From assembly GCA_003049485.1 (NCBI GenBank), contig PYST01000178.1, positions 19,327 to 83,326 on the forward strand: a DNA stretch of 64,000 nucleotides, given 5' to 3'. A program made the position numbers and the translations under genes. Positions 56,210-64,000 of this stretch are shown here, piece by piece (position 1 is the first letter of the stretch; each line of letters opens with the position of its first letter). Below the pieces are notes generated by a model, which was not told where the DNA came from, made no database searches, and worked only from the letters and a program-made list of their open reading frames with translations. The stretch is from Ophioceras dolichostomum (lineage: Eukaryota; Ascomycota; Sordariomycetes; Magnaporthales; Ophioceraceae).

Positions 56210-59200
56210 ACGACAGCTGGACGGGAATCGCTCCCCCCCCTCTCTCTCTACCTCTCACCTGCTCTTATTTTCTCCTTTGTTACCGATATTCGTCACTTTT
56301 TTTTCTTGCCACCTCCAAAAGACGTTCACAAACGCAATATCGACAGCCGCCTGTCGACCCGGTTTTCACGCATAGAGATGATACCATTTCGGCATCACAG
56401 TCGAGAGCGACGCGCCAACCTCAGAGAGGGGCGATGGACTGCCTCGTACGATGCCAACAACCGTCACCATTACCATTACCACTACCCTTCCCACCAACAA
56501 AAACACCCAGCATTACATGAATCACGGATGGCAGATATGAAGGAGCAAACACAGCGAACGGCGTATTTCGACGGCAGGGGGAAGTCTATTTTTTAGGGAT
56601 TTTTTTTTTTTTTGGTTTTGTTTTCACAATGGAGGAGATCCAGGCAGGGCATTGCGTGGACTCCGGGCCATTATTTTATGTTTCTTTTCCCCCCAATTTT
56701 TACGGGATCTCATCCATCCACCACCGCACCTTCGCAGGTACCCACACACCAACCCCCCATGGTCCCGGAGTTTCTAGAGAAAGGCGTTCATTCTACGGCG
56801 GCGGCGTCACGACTTTGCGATACCACAAGTCACTGTCCGACACACCCACCCTTTATTGTATTTACCTAGTATCCACCAAGCTACTATCGATCTATCCACA
56901 AACACCCTGGATTGTTTCTATTTCGCTTTCCATCACATACCAAAACAGGACTCAGTAACTCACTCTCGTGCCCATCATGGCTTCTAGGCCAAACGCTCCC
57001 CCTGTGTCTGTCCGTGTGTGATATTATGTGTATGTATGTGCGTGTGCCACGGGAGGCCTAAAAACCCGGGCCGCCCCTCCACCCCTCTTTGGCAGAGCTG
57101 ACTAACATTGTGAGCGAGACGGGGCGGGCGGGCAGCGGCAGCTTTGGGGGCTGGCGCTCTGCTTCCCGCGCCGTGTAATTTGCCGACCTCGTTCGTCGAC
57201 ACGCTTCTCGGTCGGGTCTATTTATTTATTTATTTTTCTTTTTTCTCTCACCCTCTCTTCCCTCCTTATATACACCCGCTTGGCCTCCAAAGACGGCCGC
57301 GTACCAGGGCGGGCGGCGGTCCCTTCAGCGGCGGCCAGTCGATAGGATCAGGAACAGCTTTCGATGATGCACACCAGCCCCTCCAGGTAGCGCAGATTCC
57401 ACGTCGCTCAAACAGAGGACAACAATAACAATAACAATTACAACGGGTGCCCCGCCCGCCGTGGGCCATCTTGGCTGGCTGGCTTGCTGGCTGGGAACCA
57501 GGAAAAGTTAGGTTGGGCGGACAGGAGGGGTAATGGAGGCAGGCCGATGATGGCGACCCCCCTGGCCTTGCACTCCCAAGGCATACGCGCTCTTACCAAA
57601 TTGATCTCTCCTGGACAGATAAGTAGTATGCAGCAGCAGCAGCTTGAAGGATGGATGGATGTCGAAGAATGAACAATGGACGCAACGATTTGTGCAAATA
57701 CTAATCTACATCCGGTAGCTGGACATGGCGTGCGCAACACCTCCGTGACCCTCCCATGTCTTTCTTACACACAAGGAGAGCCCGACTGACTAAGGCCAAC
57801 ATTTCTTCTCTCCCTCGTAACTGCAGGCGGCTGCCTCCTAATGCCATGCCAGCGAAGCAGCATCCAGCCACAGCTCAGTCTTTTTTCTCCCCCTCTTCTC
57901 GTCACTCTTCTCATCCCCCCTCTTGTCAGACTCGGGGAGGGGCCGACCGCCTGTGATGAGATTTCAAGTTCGAAAGGAGGGCTAGAGTCAAACGAGGGAT
58001 GGCGGTCACCCCTATTGGTTAATGTAGTATTCCACAAGATCCGTCATCCTGGCAAGTACACACGCATAGGTAGGTACCTACTCTACGTAGGATGCTGCCT
58101 CAAGCTTTTGTGTGGTTTTCCTTGCCCTCTCCTCTCCCTTTCTCTTGTCACCTGTTCCGGAGGTATCTGCTGTTTGTTGCTGGCCTACCTAGCTGCGGAA
58201 TAGCTCTGTAGTGCAGTGGTATGTACTTCCGTAAGTGGGTTGGCTTTGGTGTCCTTGGCATTAGTCCTCTGTTAAGCGCCGACCCTCTTTTCCGGCAGGG
58301 ATTTCGACCGCGCTTCTGCGCCCCGCCATTGGTTGAGCAGTGGGGCACTCGGAGCAGGAGAGCATGAGGATTGAGTGCCTGGTGTCTGGGTGTGCCATGT
58401 CGTGCAGGAAGGCCACACATCAGTGGGACCCTCCGGGGGTGTGATTGGCCCGCGCTGGATACATGCTAAGCGCCGGCCATTGTGTGGGAACTTTGGGAAC
58501 TTTGGGAAACGCATGGGCGAGGGAACGAGAGGGAAGTTGTATTGAATTTGGGGGACGAGGAGGAGGCGGGTGAGGAGGCATTCTGGTCTTGCTCAGTCTC
58601 TTTTTTTTTTTTTTTTTTTTTTTCGCGTCTCTCTCTCATCTTGCCAGCGCTGCTGCGATTTCACCCCTGGTACCCCTGTAACAAGTGATGTGAGGGATGT
58701 GAAGAGAGAACGTCCTCCCGGAATATTGAACAATATTGAACTTTAATCGTGTCAGCTGGCCAGACTGGCAGGGCAAGCAAGTTGCGGGAACGTCCCCCCA
58801 GATGCCTCCCGTCCTATTTACCTCACTGTGGTATAAGATGGTGATGTGTCACTTAAAATGGTCAGAAATGGACTTTGAACGTTTGCAAATTGATGAATGG
58901 AGGTTGTAAATTAGCTGTACCCTGTTTTGCACAAACTTCGGACGGAGCAGTCCTCAATTCTCCGGTCCAGGGAAAATCATGTTTACTCCGTCTTCAATAG
59001 GGGGGGTGTGAAGTCAAGCCTGGGCTTTCGGGGCAAAATGTTTCGTTTCATTCATTTTGCGTGGCGCCCCAGTCCAGCCCTTGTTGTGGTGCCCCTGAAC
59101 GAAGAACTCGGAGAGAGAGCGAGGGCAAGGAGAGATAAAAAAGCCAGACCCAGATGAGACCGACCATCAGGAAATTCTCCGAAGAAGGCCCCCGACGCGA

Positions 59201-59777
59201 CGAGAGAGAAGACTGTGCCGCAACCCCGCGACGTGATAGAACGGTTCGAAACTTCGAAATGGAAGGGGCATGAAACGAAGTGATCTCGGCCCATCTGAAG
59301 CAGAGCCAAGGGGTCGAGTTGGTGACTGCGTGAGATTGTTTCGCTTCGACGCGCACGTAGTGCACGCACAGAACGGCCCGCTAAATATAGCGTCTCCGTT
59401 GGCATCGGTGGCATGTGGGAGCATGACTGCACTGGGCAGTGGAATCAACTGCACTGGTCGGGCTGGCTGGGAGGGCAGGGTTGAAATTTTGTTCATCACG
59501 GGCGGGCTCAACGCATCACATCATGTCCTCACAGACCGTGGTCCGAAAATGGAAGAGTAGAAGGAGATACGAAGTTACACTTTGTGGATACTCCTAGCCA
59601 GACGGAGCTAGGTAGCTGCACAGTGCATCACATACCCAATAATAGCTACATACTGTGGTAGATTCCCATCCCTTACGTACGTACTTCAGTGACGGCAGCA
59701 GAGAAATGGCATGTGACGAGTCCAGTGACGGGAGTCCGTTCGTGGTCTAATGGTCTAATTTGGGCTCGAAGCTGGGA
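56210..59777. other. 3.6-kb convergent intergenic region, no gene seen
   Basis: This lies between the unknown plus-strand gene and the FAN1 stop. The first part is likely 3' UTR. It contains a TTTA microsatellite (about 57220-57237), a GGTACC patch (about 58070-58085) and a 23-nt poly-T at 58601-58623. The open frames are short and unsupported. Confidence 0.5.
58601..58623. repeat. Poly-T tract of 23
   Basis: Uninterrupted T23 after a CTC-rich lead-in. The exact length may be uncertain from sequencing. Confidence 0.85.
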
Positions 59778-62442
59778 TCAGTCGTCGTCCACAACCCTGA
59801 CCTCCCGAGCGACAGCAGCTGTGAGGGCGACGCGGACTCCAGAGGCTGTCAGGACGTGTATCCAGAGCCTCTGGGTGTCGCTCAGGCGGTCGTTGGCGCT
59901 CTTGACCTCGGCAAACATCACCTCCCTGGTTGGTTCGGTCCTCCACAGGACCAGGTCGGGAACCCCTCCTCCGCGTTGCCTGTACTCCTGCGCCATGACC
60001 TTGCACACGGCAGCCAGGGCCTCCCCACGGAAGCTCTCCACGAGCTCGACGAGATCCTCTGCCGCAAAGTCCCAGTTCAGGCCCACGACACACGTGCGCC
60101 GATCACGATGTGCCTTGTCCACGGCCTTCACCAGCGCAGACCCCCCACCGTTGGCGATTTCGACAAGCCGCCGGTTAATCTCACTCGCCCGCGCCGCGAA
60201 GAATGAGTCCGTATGCAGGTCTAGTGGACAGGTTTGGTACGCCGTCTGGAAGACGTTGGGCACGAACGCAAACAGCACGTCATAGAACAGGTAGGCGAAT
60301 AGCGTCCGCAAGATACCACCCTCGGAGTGATATCCCTTCCAGCCCTGGCTGCGGTAGTGGGAGAGGCACATGTCCTCAACCGAGCACTCTGCCCCGCCGT
60401 CCTGCTCGTCTAGCCAGATGGTCTTGGTGCTGGGCCCACGGCCTAGTTTCCCTACGACCGCAACGTCGGCTTTCTTGATCTGGATCCCAGAAACCGTGTG
60501 TTCCTCTGGCGCGTGCAGACGAACGTGCCCGAAATCGTGCTGCAGGCGGCGAGGGATTTTGAGTCTCTTTTCAAGCTTCACAAGCCGCTTCTGCAAGTCG
60601 TAGTGATAGATCAAGTGGCAGTCCCGATCCTCGAGGGCCTGCTCGCAGGTCGAAACCGCCGTCCGCCGCCATTGCTTTTTGCGTGCCTCCAAGTCCACGC
60701 CTGAGGCCGGTTCAGCCTCCGCCTCGGCCATGTAATGTTCTTCAAGGAGTGCTTTGCGCTGATACCACGATCCTCGTCTTGCCAAGTGGAAAAGACGCTG
60801 CGCCAAGAGCTCCGTGAGGAGGGCATGCTCTTCCCTGTACTGATGGAGGCGTCCATGTACATACGCTGCCTTGTGGGCGATGCGAGTAAGAGCATGGGCT
60901 GCGTTTAACCTGCGCAGAAAGACTCCTTCCCCAAACTCGTACACCTGATCCTCCTTTAGTTGCTCCTCTTGGAGAAGCTCTCGCCACCTTGGAGCAGTTT
61001 CGGCGAAGAGCCGCAAGACCTCGCGGAAGCCGTCTTCTCCAGTGGGGCCATTTTCAAGGATGCTGTCCACCTCGAACTCCGTTTTTGTCGCCTGTTCGAA
61101 CTCCAAGAGGGCGGTTCGTGATGGGAAGATATTGGACGACCTGCAGACGACGTACTCGGGGAAGTTTCTCCGCGATATCTTGGCCAATATGATGGTCGTC
61201 AAAGATTTCTCCGTCCACTCGGTGGATCTGTAGAACACGAGGTGAACCCTCCCAAAAAGCCCGAAGACGGCAGGAGACAACCGAATGCAGGGACCTGTGA
61301 TTGCAAGCACCTTTTCAAGCAGTCTAGAGCCTCTAGAGGTTGGCTCCTGGATTGCAGGGTGCTCGCCCTCCGCAGGCTCCGCACCTCCACCAGAATCTGT
61401 TGAAGTGGTGCGACGCAATCCAAGAGACAGCAACGAACTCTGCTGAGAGCTCATCCGAGACAGTGCTCGCTGCAGCTCGGCCTTATTTCTCCCTTGGACT
61501 TTTGCTTCTTTCGCTAGCATCTTCAGTTCGTCGAGGCTGAGTAAAGCAAGGGCCTCTTCCACGTCACCGATACTCGTCTCAGACGAGTCGGCGAAGGTGA
61601 ACGAAGATTCGTCGAGCGAACAGCCCTGAAGTGGGGCCGAGGCAGCAACCGAGGAGCCGGGATCAAGCTGGCGTTCTGGTAGCTCCCTTGACTCCTGGAG
61701 CGTCTTGATGGCGGTTTCCGGGTCCGAGATCTCCGCGTAGTAAACTAGGCGGTCGGACCGGTGCCAAGCCGACGTTTTGCGGAGAAAGAGGCGGACGTAC
61801 CTGCAATGATCATCAGCCAGAAGTTCATCATCCAGCAGCATTCCACATGAGGATGGCAACCAACAGGTACTGAGACTCGTAGTCGAGCGACTTCCATGCG
61901 TCGAATACCGCGTTTTCCCTTTCATCGAAAAGATCCGCCTCGTCGCCGAGTACGGTATCGAGTGCAAGATTAAAAGCGTCAACATAGATTGACGACCTCC
62001 CTTTGACCCATAGGCCGCCACTGGGAGCCCCATCAGGCACTCCGTCCTGCGAGGCGCGGAGTGTTTCATACTCTTCGATAGCGTCCTTGTCAGTCTTCAC
62101 GGGTGGCAGAGAGCATTCAAATGGTGTTTCAATTGAGCTTTCTTTTTCTCCCCCAGGCGCTGGAAGCTCTTCGGGTTCTTTCTCGCGAGCTGTTGAGTCT
62201 TCTCTGAGAGGTGTTTGCGGTGTCTCGCCATCGGATATGAAGGACTCTTCATCGTGGCTATCACAACTGGCACTGACGCTGCCGCTGCCGCTGCCGCTGC
62301 CGCTGCCGTTGTTTCTCTCGAGTTTAGGCCTCTTTGGCGGCCTCTCTGACGATTCTGATGATGTGGTGAAATGACGGCGAAAAAGCGTCGCAGTATTGAC
62401 GCGTCTATCGCGGTCATCAAGGCGTCCGGATTCTAACTGCAT
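59778..62442 (-). CDS. FAN1: Fanconi-associated nuclease 1 homologue (VRR-NUC)
   Basis: Exons 62442-61865 and 61800-59778 (64-bp intron with donor GTTGGT) encode 866 residues. FAN1 is a structure-specific 5' flap endo/exonuclease that acts on interstrand cross-links and stalled forks. The splice restores the family hallmark Y-E-S-Q-Y-L-Y-V-R-L-F-L-R-K-T-S-A-W-H-R (about 187-206). A SAP-type DNA-binding region lies at about 274-306 (L-S-L-D-E-L-K-M-L-A-K-E-A-K), then a TPR-like helical part. The C-terminal VRR-NUC domain holds G-G-G-V-P-D (Asp808), E-V-K (Glu824, Lys826) and S-A-N-D-R-L-S-D-T-Q-R-L-W-I. The N-terminal UBZ finger of animal FAN1 is absent; instead there is a basic patch and a Gly-Ser dipeptide run. 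The frame opens upstream without an ATG, so 62442 is the start. It shares a promoter with SDC1. Confidence 0.95.
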
Positions 62443-62722
62443 TTTATAGGCGAGAAAGAAGAAACAGGGTCGCAACGGCTATTTTGGCCTAACTGTGGCG
62501 AGGACGCGAGTGAGATCGCGTCTTGAAAGTCGAACGTGCGTGACACCAGGCAGAAGAAAGGGAAATATTTGGGGGATCAACGCGACGCCACGTGACTGCG
62601 TGTTCATCCCGTGTCCTGATCAACCCCCCAATCTAAGAACTTCACCACTGCTTTGATCCCAAACGCGACCATAGAAACGGCCGCTCTTTCCACGGCAAAC
62701 ACTTAAAACAGTTTAATTAAAG
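62443..62722. promoter_or_regulatory. Divergent promoter FAN1 / SDC1 with CACGTGAC
   Basis: 280 bp between divergent start codons, the shortest divergent spacer in the window. CACGTGAC lies at 62589-62596, the same octamer as in the HSH155/PSO2 spacer. Confidence 0.55.
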
Positions 62723-63806
62723 ATGTCGCAACCAGATACAATGGACGAGGTTGATCCAATGGATGAGGGAATCAGTCAAACCGCTACAGCATTTCAGATC
62801 GCAGCCACGAATGGCGACCCTGCCCTCACAATCGAAGAGGCATCAACGCCAGTAAGGAGCGGCCCCCTGCCACCTTCACCACCATTTGCCTATTGACCTT
62901 TTGTTCTTTCCCCACTTTCTCCGAATGCTATTGTGTGATCTCTGAATTGGTCGAGTCCAAACCACTATTGTGCGGTTTGAGACTTACAGTTGTCAAAATA
63001 CGTGCCCATTTCTTCCCCCCTGCCCGGCGAACGCAACTTCCTGTACCTCTCTCACTTACCTGCCCGCACTTGTTACCACCGTCATGCCATAGACCAACCG
63101 GCTACTGCTCATGAGAGTCGATCTATCTGTCACCTTGGATCACGGAACCGCTTTAACTACTTTGCATCTTACAAACATCTTGCATCCCGCTCACCACGTC
63201 TCAAACAAACCCAGCTCTCAACGACACAGCCGGCGACAAGTAGTGCACTGCTTCTCTCGGCAGAGACGCCACCACTGGTTCAGCCGCAGCCCACGCTGCC
63301 AGCATCAGGAACGGCTTCTACGAGCCACCAACAGCTTCCACCTCACCCGGGCACCTCGCCTTCTCCGCGCCCTGCCAGAACCGGCACCCCAATGCGGAAC
63401 ACCACGGGCAACAACGGCGAGGCGGCCAGCTCACGTGCCGCCTCCCTGCACCCTCCCGACCCGGGCTTCATCATGCCCACCGAGGCAGCGCCCCATGGCG
63501 CGCCGACCAGGCAGTATCTCAACACCAAAGTAACCGGCGTACTGCTGGAAGGCATGAAGATCATTGCAAAAGAACAGTGAGTAGCTTGTCGCTAACCGAC
63601 ATATACCATCTGAAACCCACGCGCTAGGTACTCGCTCAAGCTAGTGAGTGAGTGCTATTGGACATCAACGTAGGTACCGACTCTGCTTAGGGAGGGACCA
63701 CTGACACTCATATCCACATAGACCTAAGGATCCCCTGCGTGTGTTGGGGGAATTCCTTCTCCAGCGCTCCAGGGAACTCGAGGCGGCGGTGGTGACTCAG
63801 ATTTAA
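62723..63806 (+). CDS. SDC1: COMPASS subunit Sdc1 / DPY-30
   Basis: Exon 1 62723-62851 (donor GTAAGG), exon 2 ending 63576 (donor GTGAGT), exon 3 63722-63806. With an exon 2 start at 63215 the protein has 191 residues; an in-phase acceptor at 63229 would give 186, and I cannot decide between them. Sdc1/DPY-30 is the small dimeric subunit of COMPASS, the Set1 histone H3K4 methyltransferase. The Dpy-30 dimerisation motif is at the C-terminus, split by the last intron: R-Q-Y-L-N-T-K-V-T-G-V-L-L-E-G-M-K-I-I-A in exon 2, then P-K-D-P-L-R-V-L-G-E-F-L-L-Q-R-S in exon 3. The N-terminus is acidic, and the middle is a Ser/Thr/Pro-rich linker as in other filamentous fungi. The first intron (about 360 bp) is long for this window. 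Confidence 0.9.
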
Positions 63807-64000
63807 CCGGAGCAGGCATCATCATCAGCAGGTATACGAAGCACCAGGAACAGTGGCCGGAGCGGGAGACAGCGTCGTCAAAACCATTGGCTAAGGCAAC
63901 TCATGGGATAGGTAGCCACCTATACCCCAACATGCAGCCGCACCGCAAGTGTCCCCTCACTAGACGGATTACTTTAGAGAAAGATGGCACGGGATGGGCT

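Noticed and set aside
1..64000. Biosynthetic cluster, incompatibility (het) locus or defence island
   Set aside because: None of the 19 genes is a PKS, NRPS, NLR, HET-domain or transporter gene; the content is housekeeping.

Overview
The window is nuclear DNA of a filamentous ascomycete, most likely a Sordariomycete. The genes carry short introns (mostly 64-280 bp) with GT...CTAAC...YAG signals. The group I G-protein alpha subunit is the 353-residue filamentous-fungal type, and a DUF3716-like zinc-cysteine protein of the kind found in Pezizomycotina is present. I can support 19 protein-coding genes. I see no rRNA, tRNA, CRISPR array, intact transposon or secondary-metabolite cluster. Exon borders were placed by hand from splice signals, reading frame and family resemblance, and no database was searched.

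Layout. 0.8-7 kb: CWC21 (splicing, minus), CDC123 (eIF2 assembly, plus), a His-rich DUF3716-like protein (plus). 8.4-13 kb: the Galpha gene (minus) followed by about 3.2 kb of noncoding DNA. 13-31 kb is dense: a DUF1771-Smr protein with a CaaX tail (plus), MIC10 (minus), URB2 (plus), 3-ketodihydrosphingosine reductase (minus), UTP3/SAS10 (plus), COG1 (plus), a peroxisomal enoyl-CoA isomerase (minus), a UCH-family deubiquitinase (plus). 31-42 kb: SF3B1 (minus), PSO2/SNM1 (plus), LSM2 (minus, with a 14-nt first coding exon), HAP2/NF-YA (minus). 42.2-55.3 kb is a 13-kb stretch with no recognisable gene. It holds a 12-copy 13-bp minisatellite and has purine/pyrimidine-skewed flanks that look like long outward-facing leaders. 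55.3-64 kb: an unrecognised fungal protein with a TPP-AYLDFLK motif (plus), FAN1 nuclease (minus) and SDC1/DPY30 (plus).

Function. Nearly everything is housekeeping: splicing (CWC21, SF3B1, LSM2), ribosome synthesis (URB2, UTP3), translation (CDC123), organelle shape and trafficking (MIC10, COG1), sphingolipid and fatty-acid metabolism, signalling and transcription (Galpha, HAP2, SDC1), and interstrand cross-link repair (PSO2 and FAN1). Many neighbours are divergent pairs sharing 280-930 bp promoters.

I did not find a convincing new multi-gene system. The best leads are single-gene or DNA-level: the apparently prenylated Smr protein, the His-rich DUF3716 protein, CCAAT boxes upstream of HAP2 that suggest autoregulation, a shared CACGTGAC site at the two cross-link repair genes, and the dispersed GGTA/GGTACC repeats.
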